NCBI RefSeq assembly: GCF_028858725.1
Contig: NC_084759.1
Coordinates: 134,026,171-134,090,170, forward strand
Length of the DNA stretch: 64,000 nucleotides
Direction of reading: 5' to 3'
Origin: Colius striatus
Lineage: Eukaryota > Chordata > Aves > Coliiformes > Coliidae
Below, one piece after another: positions 33,788 through 45,438 of this stretch. The notes under the pieces are model-generated. The model was not told the origin of the DNA and made no database searches. It saw nothing but the letters and a program-made list of their open reading frames with translations. The translations under genes were made by a program, and so were the position numbers. Positions within the stretch are counted from its first letter, which is position 1. The number at the start of each line of letters is the position of its first letter.

Positions 33788-34513
33788 ATGGTTCCCTCCT
33801 GTTTCTTTGTCGCCATGCTGGCCCCTATGGGTAAGTGAACTCACCTCTGAGCACCTACATTGATTTCACTGTTGCTGTCCCAGCTGTATACTCAGTTGCT
33901 AGCAGAATTCCACTCCTCAAAGCTTTCTGTGCTGAGGATGAGCAATGAATGACGTGGGAAGGAATCCCTGAATCTGGCTGTATATTTTTTCTTCTCTGCA
34001 CAGCCCCCAAATGGTTCCTTTATTTGGACACAAACTGCCCAGGAATGTTTCTTGCCTATCAGAGAGAGACTGTAAACTCACCCGATGATCTGAAGAGCTG
34101 TTCCATCCCTTCTGCTGCTCCCTAGCCTGTCCTGTTCCTTCTCATCCTCTTCTCTACCAACCCACAGTTCATGTTTTTCCATTTTTCCCCTCCTCAACAT
34201 TCCTTCTTTTCCCTTCCAGTGTTGGCTCTGGAACAGTCACCAGATGTAGTGATACGACAAGACCAACCCGTGAATCTGAGCTGTTCCAAGAAGAAATCCT
34301 CCAGCACAGCCATGTACTGGTACAGGTTGCCTTTGGGGAAGGACTCCAGGCTGATCCTAGTGGCTTCTGTATTTCAAGGTGCTAAAGCAAATGTTGAAGA
34401 GGATCTTCAAAGCCGTTTCAAGAGCAGTGAGATACTAGGAGACGGGATGACCCTCTTGATAGACCATGCCTTTCTCAATGACTCCGGCATGTATTACTGT
34501 GCTGAGAATGAAA
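33788..34513 (+). CDS. TRBV: T-cell receptor beta variable gene (plus strand)
   Basis: Germline V segment of the TCR beta chain. The leader exon is 33788-33830 (MVPSCFFVAMLAPM, 43 nt, donor GTAAGT). A 389-nt intron follows, and the V exon is 34220-34513 (acceptor TTCCAG). The phases match: the single G of the leader joins TG to give Val. The V domain shows LEQSPDVVIRQ, first Cys in VNLSCS, the core Trp in MYWYRLP, and DSGMYYCAEN with the second Cys. It ends at a 23-type RSS. No stop or frameshift is seen, so it should be functional. The CDR3 start CAEN differs from the CAS(S) of most mammalian TRBV. It lies about 10.9 kb from the D segment, between the trypsinogens and D. The V subgroup is not assigned. 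Confidence 0.9.
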
Positions 34514-34551
34514 CACAGTGGCTAGGCTGCTGAGGGAGCTGAGCATAAACC
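34514..34551 (+). other. 23-type RSS of TRBV
   Basis: Heptamer CACAGTG (34514-34520, consensus) and nonamer GCATAAACC (34543-34551, 7 of 9 against ACAAAAACC), separated by 22 bases. A 23-type V RSS is the TRB arrangement and pairs with the 12-type signal 5' of TRBD. Confidence 0.88.
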
Positions 34552-36476
34552 TCCCCCTGCACCAAAGGGACCTGCTTTCCTCCTCATTGGTGCTGCACAA
34601 GCTAAAATGATTCCTTGCCACTCATTACCTCCTCTGTTTCCTAGCCTTCCCTTCCTCCACATCTCAGACTCTTCTTGCCACCCATCTCCTCCTTGCTTTC
34701 CTCTTTCACTCTCATTTACATTATATTCACTTCTGTCAACCCTCCTTCTCTTCTCCTCTCTGCCTCTTTCCCTACCTGCTTTCTGTCTTCAATCTGCACT
34801 CCAGAGACTTCCTTTCATGTAACTACAGCCAACCCTGCTCATCACTCTCACCATCAAAAAGAAAGGATGTTAGCATGAGAAATTTAGATAAAGGCAAGGC
34901 CAGACTGATGGGGCAATAGTGGGTACCAAGTGGGAGCTGCCCATATGCTGCTCTGTTACAATAACCTGTCTGAAATTATCTTGTGGCCAAGGGCCACGCA
35001 GCAAAGCACGGGCCTAAAGGCTGCATTGCACATGCAGCATGGCACGGCACAGGCCTACATTAACTCAGGTTAACTGTTATGTGGATCACTAAATTCCTCC
35101 AGGTCTCTGAATCAGGATTGCTGCCTTCCATCCCCTGATCCACATATAGTTTACCTTTCCCAAATATATAAATTACAGGGTAGGTTGGATAGCAGCTGTA
35201 CAACTAATTGAAAGTTTTCTGAAAAATTAGAGTGTTACCTCTGTCATAACACACAGCAGTGTGCAGCACAGGGTGTCATGGGGCAGTCCATGGGGCAGGT
35301 TCACACACTACAGATTCCCATGCTAACACATGGAGCCCTAAGCTCACTGCCCAACAGAGCAGGCATGGCCTGTTCAAGATCATTAACTCCTCAAATACGT
35401 ACTCTGCAAGGCTCCCTATGCACTGTCCTGCCTCTTGCCAACTGCACATTCCAGGGAACGTCATGGGAAACTGAGACCCTTTCCATGAACGCATCAAACT
35501 CAGCTGGCATGCTGGGTGTGGTGTGAGGTTTCTTCCCTGCACATTTTATCCCATCTTCTTTGTTCTTTTCTCCCTTTTCTTTTGAAGAATCGGGGGTCAT
35601 TCCTGAATCTCTTGTAGGCAGCACAGCACAGGTGCTCTGTCAGGCCTCTGTAAACAGTGAGCCTCACTTCCTGCCTGCAGTCGTTTCCCACAGCCTTGGG
35701 TTGGTGAACAAGGTTGCACCTCATATAGAGAAAGATGACTGTATTTTTCTCCATTTCTGTCTAGCCTCATCCTGCTGCTCTTTTGCAGAATACTACATAA
35801 AGGAGAATATCAGTTCTTCTTTAGCATGGAGAAGGTAAATGTGCACCAGCATATCCCATGGTGAATACCCATCTCAGAAATTGCTCCATGTTGAAGTCTC
35901 CCAAGAGGAAGTCCCAGTGCAGAGCCAAAGTCAGCCTTTTCTCTCCTTGAGATCTCCCTTTCAAGGAAGAGAAGAACATTCACAGAACTTTGTTGTGATG
36001 CAACACAAGGTCAGTAGCCTTTCCCATACTTAGCCAACACAATAGCAGCACTGGTAAAAGCAGTTTAAACATTGCAGCTTGCAGCGTTGAAAGTCTGTAA
36101 GTATGAGAATGACTAGGGAGGAGATTCAGATAAGGAGCACAGACAGAAACATGTATTCCTCATCTCTCTTGCTCTTCCATTAATTTGGTGCCTCTTTGTG
36201 CATCCTTGTGTCATGTACACACTCAGGCAGACACACAGGCCCATCGTGCTCTTGTGATAGCACCTCCAACACTTGTAACCAGATTGTATGGTTACCAATA
36301 CAGGTATTGTGTTGAGAGCAAAAGAAGACATTAGAGAGTAGTATTGTTCTTTAGTAGAACAACTTGTGTGCGAATCAATTGCTTGAGTAGACAAAGGCTG
36401 GAAGAGAAGGGAAACAAAGAGAAAGAAATAAAGGAAATATACATATATAGGATGGTGTAGCATCACTGCCTGCATA
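34552..36476. other. Gene-free stretch downstream of TRBV
   Basis: Pyrimidine-rich text at 34600-34810. No exon or RNA gene recognised; the short open frames here have no domain signature. Confidence 0.45.
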
Positions 36477-37064
36477 TGTATTGGATTTGGCTGGGATGGA
36501 GTTAACTTTCTCTATAGCAGCCCTTGTATTTTTTATTTGTAAGGAGAAAGGTGCTGACAACACACCAATGTTTTGCTACTGTTGAACAGTGCTCCCATAG
36601 CATCAAGACTGTCTCTCTAAACCTGCCCTCCTACTCCTGCTCCTAAGGCTGGTAGGGTGAGGTGGGCAAGAAGTTGAGAGGGAACATGGCCAGAACAGCT
36701 GATCTGATCTGACCAAATGGATAATCCATACCATATGATTTCTTGCTCAACAATAAAAAGCTGAGAGAAAAGAGGAGAGAGGACATTTGTTTATACAGTG
36801 TTTGCCTTCCATAGCAATTGCTATGTGAACTGAGGTCTGAAATTCCAGGAAGCAGATGAATGTTGCCTGCTGATGGGAAGTAGAGAATAAATCTTTTTGG
36901 TTTCCTTTGCTTCTGCATGCAGCTTCTTCTATGTTGAACTGTCTTTATCTTGACCCATGAGCTCTTTTTTCATCTTATTTTTCCCCCTCCATGTCCTTCT
37001 AATGAAGGAAGTGATAGGGGGGCTTGGTGGGCACCTGGCAGCCAGATAAGTTCAACTCACCACA
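36477..37064 (+). mobile_element. Second solo LTR of an avian endogenous retrovirus (fossil)
   Basis: Begins TGTATTGGATTTGGCTGGGA and ends in CTCACCACA. In between are an AATAAA near 36887 and the phrase AACTGTCTTTATCTTGACCC, typical of a widespread bird LTR family. About 590 bp and no internal region, so a solo LTR. It is diverged and belongs to a different family from that at 30759. Confidence 0.7.
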
Positions 37065-37332
37065 GGATGTGATTTTACACATCCTTTCATCATCTTATTC
37101 TTTTGGTCCACAGATGTGCCTTGGAAAGAGACTGTTGCATAATTTTAGGGGTTCATAGTCAAAAGCACTGAATGTTTATGAAAAGAACTTCCTAGTGTCC
37201 CTAAACCAAACCTATAAAGCTCAGGTGGTCTCTGTAGTTCTGCCAGCTTCTTTGTAGCTGCTTCATCTGTAAACTCTAAAGAGGAATTCAGGAATGACAT
37301 GATATGATCACCACTTTCCTGTGAAATTTAGA

Positions 37333-39745
37333 GAATCACAGAATTTTAAGGATTGGAAAAGACCTCAAAAGATCATCTAGTCCAACCCCTCCGCCAGAGC
37401 AGGACTATCTAGAGTAGGTCACACAGGAACTCATCCAGGTGGGTCTTGAATGTCTCCAGAGAAGGAGATTCAACAATCCATCTGGGCAGCCTGTTCCAGT
37501 GCTCCGTAACCCTCACAGTGAAAAAATTCTTCCTCATATTTCTTTGGAACCTTTTGTGTTCCAGTTTATACCCATTGACCCTTGTCTTATCATTGACTAT
37601 CATTGGCGCCATCCTCCTGACACCTGCCCTTTACATGTTAGTAAACATTAATGAGGTCACCCTCTTCTCCAAGGTGAAGAGCACCAGCTCCCTCAGCCTT
37701 TCATCATAAGGGAGATGTTCCACTCACTTCATCATCTTGGTGGCCCTGCACTGAACTCTCTTCAGCAGCTTCCTGTCCTCCTTGAACTGAAGGGTCCAGA
37801 ACTGGACACAGTATTCCAGATGTGGTCTCATGAGGGCAGAGTAGAGGGGGAGGAGAATCTCTAATTCACTAAGAGATCTCTAATCTCATACCCCTTCTAA
37901 TACACCCCAGGATGCTGTTGGCCTTCTTGGCTATGAGGGCACACTGCTGGCTCATGGTCATCCTGCTGTCTACCAAGACACCAAGGTCCTTTTCCCCTAC
38001 ACTACTCTCTAACAGTTCATTACCCAGCCTGTACTGGTACATGGGGTTATTCTTTCCCATATGCAAGACTCTACACTTGCCATTATTGAATTTCATTAGA
38101 TTTCTCCCCACTCAACTCTCCAGTCTGTCCAAGTCTCATTGAATCGCAGCACAGCCTTCTGGTGTGTCAGCTGCTCCCCCTCGTTTAGTATCAACAGCAA
38201 AGTTGCTGACAGTGCCCTCTGTTCCCGCATCAAGATCATTAATGAATATATTGAACAGTACCGGTCCCAGCACCGACCCCTGAGGGACTGCACTAGATAG
38301 AGGCCTCCAACTAGACCCTGCCCCACTGATGACCACTCTCTGCCTTCTTCCCTTCAACCAGTTAACAATCCACCTCACTACCTGATCATCCAGCCCACGC
38401 CTTCTCAGTTTTAATGTGAGGATTCTGTGGGAGATGGTGTCAAATGCTTTGCTGAAATCAAGATAAACCACATCCACCACACTACCACCATCTCTCCACC
38501 TGGTTCCATCTTCATAAAAGGCTATCAGGTTGGTCAAACATGACTTCCCTTTGGTAAAGCCATGTTGACTGCTCCCAATGACCCTCTTGTCTTTTAAATG
38601 CCTGGAGACAGCATCCAGGATAAGTCATTCCAACACCTTTCCAGAGATGGTGGTCAGGCTCTGACCAGTCTGTAGTGACCTGGGTCCTCCTTCTTCCCCT
38701 TTTTTGAAGACTAGACTGACATTTGCTCTCCTCCAGTCCTCAGGCACCTCTCCTGTTCTCCACAACATACTGAAGATGATGGAGAGTGGTTTAGCAATGA
38801 CATCCGCCAGCTACCTCAGCACCCATGGGCTCATCTCATCAGGGCCCTTGTATTTATGCACATCCAGACTGCCCAACTGATCCTTAAACCAGTCCTCATT
38901 AATCAAACAAAACTTCTCCTTTAACCTGACTTTCTCTGGAGTGTGAGGCTCCTAAGGACAGTCTCCAGCAGTATAGACAGAAGCAGAGAAGGCATACGGT
39001 AACTCTACCTTCTCTGTATCCTCTGTCACCGGGTCACCTGCCTCATTCAACAGTGGGTCTACATTGCCTCTAGCATGTTAGAATATTAGTTTTATCAGCA
39101 ATGTATTTGAAGAAGCCCTTTTTGTTGTCCTTGACCTCCCTTGGTCAACTCAAATGAGACTTTAGCTTTCCTAGTTGCCTCTCTACAGTCTTATATTCAT
39201 CCCAAGTGGCCATCCCTTCCTTCCATTATCCTTAGACTCTCTTCTTCCACTTGAGTCTGCCCAACAGTTCACTGTTTAACCATGCGTGTCTCCCGGCTCC
39301 CTTGCTTGATTTCCTACCCACTGGGATGCTCTGATCCTGAGCCTGGAAAAAAGTGATCTCTTAACAGAGACCAGCTATTTTGGGCCCCTCTATCCTGTAA
39401 TACTCTATCCCATGAGATGTCCCCTAGTAATTGCTTGAAAAGGCCTAAGTTGACCCTTTTAAAGTCCAGGGTTACAATCCTGCTTGGTATTCTGTTCCTA
39501 CCACACAAGATCCTGAACTCCACCATCTCGTGGTCGCTGCAGTGAAGACTTACTCGACCTTCACCACCTCAACCAGACCCTGCTTGTTCATGAGTACGGG
39601 ATCCAGTAGTGCTCCTCTCCTAGCTGACACATCCACCATTTGCAGCAAGAAGTGATTATCGATGTACTGAAGGAACCTCCTGGACTGTAAGTGACTAGCT
39701 GTGTAGGTGTCTGGGAGTTGAAATCTCCCTCACTAAAATGACATG
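37333..39745 (-). mobile_element. CR1 LINE, 5' truncated, endonuclease to 3' end
   Basis: The 3' tail (GAGAATCACAGAATTTTAAGG) is at the left end. Minus-strand pieces in order include the ORF2 C-terminus (37409-37612), [19 protein letters not shown] (37869-38111), an RT core at 38136-38537 with [16 protein letters not shown] and [17 protein letters not shown], and endonuclease residues MVEFRILCGRNRI (39314-39526). The catalytic box reads FAVD instead of FADD. Several frame breaks. It is close in sequence to the RT fragment at 4339-5568. Confidence 0.9.
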
Positions 39746-40249
39746 ATTGTCAGAAAATGTGTCCCTTAAATGTCTCCTGCTTGCATATTTTCACCTTTCC
39801 TTCTTGTCTGAAGTTTCATATAGCTTGGCCCATGAAGCTTCCTATGAAAGACACGGAAATAAAAATCAAGAACCTGTTTCTCTTCTCTTCTTTTCCCTCA
39901 TTTGAATTCATGGCTTACAAGGCCCTTCCTTCTGACAGGTTACAGATGAATCAAGTGGGATGAGACTGGTCCCTGCTGGCACAAGTTGAAAATTGCCTTA
40001 TGAATATGCCCTGTCAGCACCACATAGAAACATTGTTTCAGAATTACAAAAATTATTTGCTTGTTTTTCGAAGACAGACACCATATGGAATAGTGACAGT
40101 AAGGACACTAACATAGCTGTAGGTTGGAGAAGGAGAGGAAAAATCTTAAATTTACTCTTAAATTTAATCTTAATTTTTAGCACAAAGGTTTTAGACTCTG
40201 AATAAACAGTGCTGAGATCAGAGGCAGACCAAGACCAAGGCAGGCAAAT
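39746..40249. other. Spacer between two CR1 elements
   Basis: About 500 bp of AT-rich text with no recognised gene. Confidence 0.5.
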
Positions 40250-43200
40250 AATCATAGAATCACAGAATCATAGAATCATAGAATGGTAGGGGTTGGGAGG
40301 GACCTTTAGAGATCATCTAGTCCAACTCCCCTGTAGAAGCAGGTTCACCTAGATCAGGTCGCTTAGAAACATGTCCAGGTGGGTCTTGAAGACCTCTAAG
40401 GAAGAAGACTCCACATTCCCTCTGGGCAGCCCATTTCACAGCTCCCTCACTCTCACAGTAAAATAGTTTTTTCTTATGTTTAAGTGGAACATTTTGTGTT
40501 CCAGCTCCATCCAATTACCCCTTGTCCTGTTGCTAGATACCATCGAAAAAAGGGATGCCCCAACCTCCTGACACCCACCCTTTAGATATTTATAAATGTT
40601 AATAAGATCTCCTCTCAGTCTCCTCTTCTCCAGACTAAACAGTCCCAGTTCCAACAGCTTTTCCTCAAATGAAAGATGTTCTAGTCCCCTGATCATGTTG
40701 GTGGCCCTGCGCTGGACTCTCCAGAAGTTCTCTGTCCCTCTTGAGCTGAGGAGCCCAGAACTGGACACAGGACTCCAGATGAGGCCTCACCAGGGCAGAG
40801 GAGAGGGGGAGAAGAACCTCCCTTCATCTACTGGCCACATTCTTCTTCTTGATGCATCTCAGGATGCCATTGACCTTCTTGGCCATGAGGGCACATTGCT
40901 GGCTCATGTTTAGCTTATTATCAATCAGGACTCCCAGGTCTCCCTCTGCAGAGCTACTCTCCAGCAGGTCAATCCCCACCCTGTACTGGTGCATGGGGTT
41001 GTTCCTTCCAAGATGCAGGACTCTGCATTTGTCCTTGTTGAACCTCATGAGGTTCCTCTCTGCCCAACTCTCAAGCTAGTTGAGATCCCACTGAATGGCA
41101 GCACAGCCTTCTGGGGAATCAGCCAGTCCTCCCAGTTTGGTGTCATCAGTGAACTTGCTGAGGATACACTCTGTCCCCACATCCAGGTCGTTGATGAAGA
41201 TCATGAACAAGACTGGACCCAGGACTGATCCCTGTGGAACTCCACTGGCTGCAGGCCTCCAACTCGATTCTATGCCATTGATCACCCTCTGGGCTCTGTC
41301 ATTCAGCCAGCTCTCAAGTCTTTAAAGCCAACAAGTCTTTAACTTCTTTCTCTTCCACCCAAGGCAAGTCCTCTGCTGTCCTAGCCAAACTATCATCAAG
41401 GCTTCCCAAGGGTCGGCCTTGGCTCTAAAGACTGAAGCAAAGAAGGCATTCAGTACTTCGGCCTTCTCTGCATCCTCAGACACCAGGGCACCCTCAGTGT
41501 TTAGCAGCGGGCCCACATTGCCCCTCGCCATCCTTCTGCTGCTGTTGTACTTGAAAAATGCCTTATTACTGTCCTTAACATCCCTGGCTAAAATTAATTC
41601 TAGAAGGGCTCTAGCCTTCCTAGTTGTACCCCTGCATGCCCTAGCAATGTTCTTACACTCTTCCTAAGTGGTGCTTGAAGATTGACCAGCTCTCATGGGC
41701 ACTTCTGTCTTCTAGAATCATATCCCATGAGATCCGTACAAGTAGATCTTTGAAGAGGCCAAAGTCGGTCTGCCTGAAATCCGGGATCAGGATCCTGCTT
41801 TGCGTCCTGCCTCTTCCACACAGGATCTTGAACTCTACCATCTCATGGTTGCTGCAGCCGAGGTTGCCTCCAACCTTCACATCCCCAACCAGGTCCTCCT
41901 TATTCGTCAGTATCAGGTCCAGCAGCACACCCATCCTCATTGTTTCCTCGATCACCTGTGACAGGGAGTTGTCGTCAACAATTTATAGGAACCTCCTGGA
42001 CTGCATGTGCTTGGCTGTGTGGCTTTCCTAGCAAACATCAGGATGGTTGAAGTCCCCCATGAGGACCAGAGATTGTGATCGTGAGGCAGCTCTCATCTGT
42101 TTGTAGAAGGCCTCATCCACTTCCTCCTCCTGATCAGGTGGCCTGTAGCAAACTCCTACAACAATATCACCTGCCTTGCCCTGCCCATTAATTTTTACCT
42201 ATAAGCACTCTACCCGCTCCTCATCCCCACCCAGACACAGTTCAGTACACATTAATTGCTCCCTCACATAGAGAGCAACTCTACCTCCACGCCTTGTCAG
42301 TCTGTCTTTCCTGAACAATACATAACCCTCCATGTCTGTGCTCCAGTCATGGCAGCTGTCCCACCACATCTCTGTGACTGCAATGAGGTCGTAGCCCCGC
42401 ATCCGCACCCACATCTCCAGTTCCTCCTGCTTATTCCCCAGGCTGCGTGCATTGGTGTAGAGGCAGCGCAGGGGCTTACTCAAACACACAGGTTTCCCTG
42501 GATGGGTGCAGGAGGTTCCTCCCCCATTTGGCTCTTCCTCAGGGTGGTCAGCCTTCCGTATCTCAGCCCAGTGTGCAGATGAAGGACACTTATCATTGCA
42601 TTCTCTGTCCTGCTCTGTTTCCCAGCTAGAGGGGACAGCTTGTTCTATTTTGCTTCTCCCCCCACCTCCCAAGTACCTTAAAGACCTCTTTATTAAGTTT
42701 GCTAGTCTACTCCCAAATATTCCAGTGACCTTACAGGAGAGATGAATCCCATCCCATCCTATAGTGTAGTGTCCACTGTAGTGTCCCTGTAGTGTCCAAG
42801 GAAGGATCCATTGTCAAAGAACCCAAAGCCTTCCCGCCAGCATCAGTCTCACAGCCAGGAGCTCACTAGGCTGATTTTTCCATTGCAGACTAGCCCTTTA
42901 TCTCTAGTGAACAGGATAGAGGAGAAAATAACCTGAGCCCCTCTACCTTTTACCTGCTCCCCCAAGGTTTTAAAATCCATCTGGATCCTGGAGATGTCAT
43001 GCCTCATGACATCATTCATACCTACATGGAACACAAGTAAGGGGTAGTAGCCTGTATCCCTGACGAGCCGTGGCACTCTCTCCGCCACATCCCTGATCTT
43101 TGCTCCAGGCAGGCAGCACACCTCTCTTGACTCCCTGCCTGCTCCACAGATGGGTCTCTCAGTGCCCCTTAGCAGCAAGTCGCCCACAACAAGCACGCGT

Positions 43201-44033
43201 CGCCTCTTCCTACAGTGTCCATTACCTATTGCAGGTGGAGCAGCTGATGGGTTGTTTGGTGAGTTTTCCCCTTTTGGAACTTGCTCATCGAAGTCCTGTG
43301 TCACCAGTGCCTCATACTTATTTGTAGTGGGCACTATGGAAGGAGGGCTTTGAAAATGAGCCTTTGTCCTTCTGTTTTTTTGTAACCAGGGTTGTTAGAT
43401 TCACTGGAGGCTTGTACCTGATTGCGGAAGCCTCCATCTTTCTCCACCTCTGCCCTTCTAATACTACAGAGCCTACTCACAGTTTCCTGCAGCTCTTTCA
43501 CCAGGCCCTACAGCTCCTGAACACATTGTTGCCTCAGAAGCATAGGTCCCTAGCCAGCCTAAACACTCCCTGCACTCCACCTGGACTGAAGCTTCTCTAC
43601 TAACTGGCTCTGTCTGGGTGGATGCATTGACCTTCAGCTGGGTTTTGTCCACCTGAGCCTTGGCTTTAGTCCTCAGGTGAGTGCTTGCCATTTCTCTAGG
43701 TTCAAGCTGGGGCACTTCTCTGACTTCTGTTTCTCTAAGTGGGCAATGTTGTTCCCTGCCTGCTCGCCCTGCCTGTGCAAACTGCCGCACCAGACCTAGG
43801 TGCCGTGTCATTCCTTGTTTGCTGGCCCTGTTCGCTGCGCTCCTAGTCACTCGTGCTCCCTGGGGGACAATTAAACCCCCTGCGGTTGCTGCGGCCCCGC
43901 CTCCTGCAAGACCGTCCCCCTCGCAAGAGCTGCCTGGTCCTAGCGGCTCTCGTCGCTTTTCCTCCACTCCCCGTGCTCCAGAAACCCCTGGATTACCTCA
44001 ATTGGACCCACAGCCTCAAATAAACGAGCCTTG
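40250..44033 (-). mobile_element. CR1 LINE, nearly end to end, with ORF1
   Basis: The left end is the CR1 3' tail (repeated ATAGAATCA). In 5'-to-3' element order on the minus strand come the ORF1 N-terminus (43967-43473, STQTEPVSREASVQVE then CRECLGWL). Next is an ORF1 SGNH-esterase-like domain (43334-42849, VVGDLLLRGTE and VGMNDVMRHD). Then the ORF2 endonuclease start (42672-42199, CLYTNARSLGNKQEELE, TEMWWD), endonuclease remainder (41955-41653), linker (41531-41322), and RT C-terminal half (41285-40436, [29 protein letters not shown]). The RT N-terminal part with the first catalytic Asp is missing at about 41320. The esterase GDS motif reads GDL and FADD reads FTDD. A dead copy, but unusually complete for a bird CR1. 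Confidence 0.9.
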
Positions 44034-45359
44034 ACTCTACTGTGTGTACCGCTGATGATATCCCACTATTAGTATCATTATTTAGGCAGAGCCATACAAA
44101 TAAAATCCTAAATATATTTTTTTTAAAAAAAGACAAATGTCTGCAGTCATTCCCATAATTAGTGACTTAAGCACACAGTTTTGCTATTGTAGAGAGTGGA
44201 TACTAATGGGATAGCTGAGATCACCTGTTCAATATCTTGCCTTATGTCGTATGTCTTGTCATATGTCTTGGTGCTAAATATTTCCCTTTTGTCTATGTTT
44301 CTCAGTCTCTTCCCTGGGACACTAACAGCTGTTTCCAGATGAAGAGGGTATATCAGAAATTATGGGTTTTTCTGTGATTTTCTTAGTAAAATTACCTTGT
44401 TTTGAAGGACTGTGTCCTATACATACAGCCTGGTTTTTACATCAAGACAGACAGAAGTGAAACCATTAAAAACATGTTTACTGCTGATATTTGTTCACAT
44501 CACTGACTATGTCTTGACCTTTTATATGAGTTGACTGGGCCAGGACGGGCTGCATATGCCTCAGACCTAAACTGGTTTGTTCATATGCCTGTCTTTCCTT
44601 GTATTGTCTCAATATGTACTGGTACACACAGTCTCACTGACACAGATCTTTCACTGTTGTGAATTCCATCATACCTGGACAAACTTATGTAGGAAAAGAA
44701 ATATCTCCTTAGGGAAGGAGATCTTGTATCCTGTTACAAGTATCTTGTTACCTGTCACCACCAGTCCCCACCCCCATCAGTCTGTAAAATACTCTTAATC
44801 CTAAATGAAGCCTTTTCATATTCAGGGTCACAGATATCTGGGAGAAATTTTGATTTCTGTTTACTGTAACAAGGCAGTCAGAGGAATACAAACTCACAAG
44901 CTCAGCATCCTACTTCCCTCCCTTTCAGAGCAGCTATGACAAGTGCAGCACAGACCAAAGAAGATATTCACAATTAAGTCAGACTACAAACAGAGACACC
45001 GGTCTGTAGCAAGCCAAACTCTTTCAATACAAACCACTTACTGTGGGCATGAAATCTGTTTATCATCCTGGAGCAGAAGGAAAAGAGAGTGGGAAGGAAA
45101 GCATCATGAACGCCAATCATGAAGTTACCAAGTGAAAAGTAAGTATACTTAAAGCCATCAAACAAAGGGAAAAAACCCACTTTGTTTATAGGAAAAAATG
45201 TTGATATTATAAATTCAGGGATAATGGATACACTAAGAGGTAATTGGACTCTGATACAGAAACAACAATGGTAGAGGAAAGATATGGCCTGTGGTTCCCA
45301 TACCAATCTTTCCTTGTTACTGGGTGACAAAAATTGGAGGGTGGACCTATGGGTGGAAT
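44034..45359. other. 5' flank of TRBD, no gene seen
   Basis: AT-rich single-copy-looking text. By analogy with mammals the germline D-beta promoter should lie in the last few hundred bases, but I could not define it from motifs. Confidence 0.45.
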
Positions 45360-45387
45360 TGTTTTTGTATGAGGTTGTATCGTTGTG
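45360..45387 (+). other. 5' 12-type RSS of TRBD
   Basis: Nonamer TGTTTTTGT (45360-45368, 8 of 9), 12-base spacer, heptamer CGTTGTG (45381-45387, 5 of 7 with the D-proximal GTG kept). A weakened 5' D heptamer (CATTGTG in human, from memory) is normal for this site. Confidence 0.88.
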
Positions 45388-45400
45388 GGGACAGGGGATC
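45388..45400 (+). CDS. TRBD1: T-cell receptor beta diversity segment
   Basis: GGGACAGGGGATC, 13 nt, flanked by a 12-type RSS on the left and a 23-type RSS on the right, as a beta D segment must be. GGGACAGGGG is the core shared by vertebrate D-beta segments and gives Gly-rich peptides (GTG, GQG) in the usual frames. It lies about 1.2 kb before the first J. No second D was found, in line with a single D-J-C cluster. Confidence 0.93.
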
Positions 45401-45438
45401 CACAATGATACATTCTTCACAAGGCCTTTACAAAAACC
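45401..45438 (+). other. 3' 23-type RSS of TRBD
   Basis: Heptamer CACAATG (45401-45407), 22-base spacer, perfect nonamer ACAAAAACC (45430-45438). The end GGCCTTTACAAAAACC closely resembles the mammalian 3' D-beta signal as I recall it. Confidence 0.92.
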
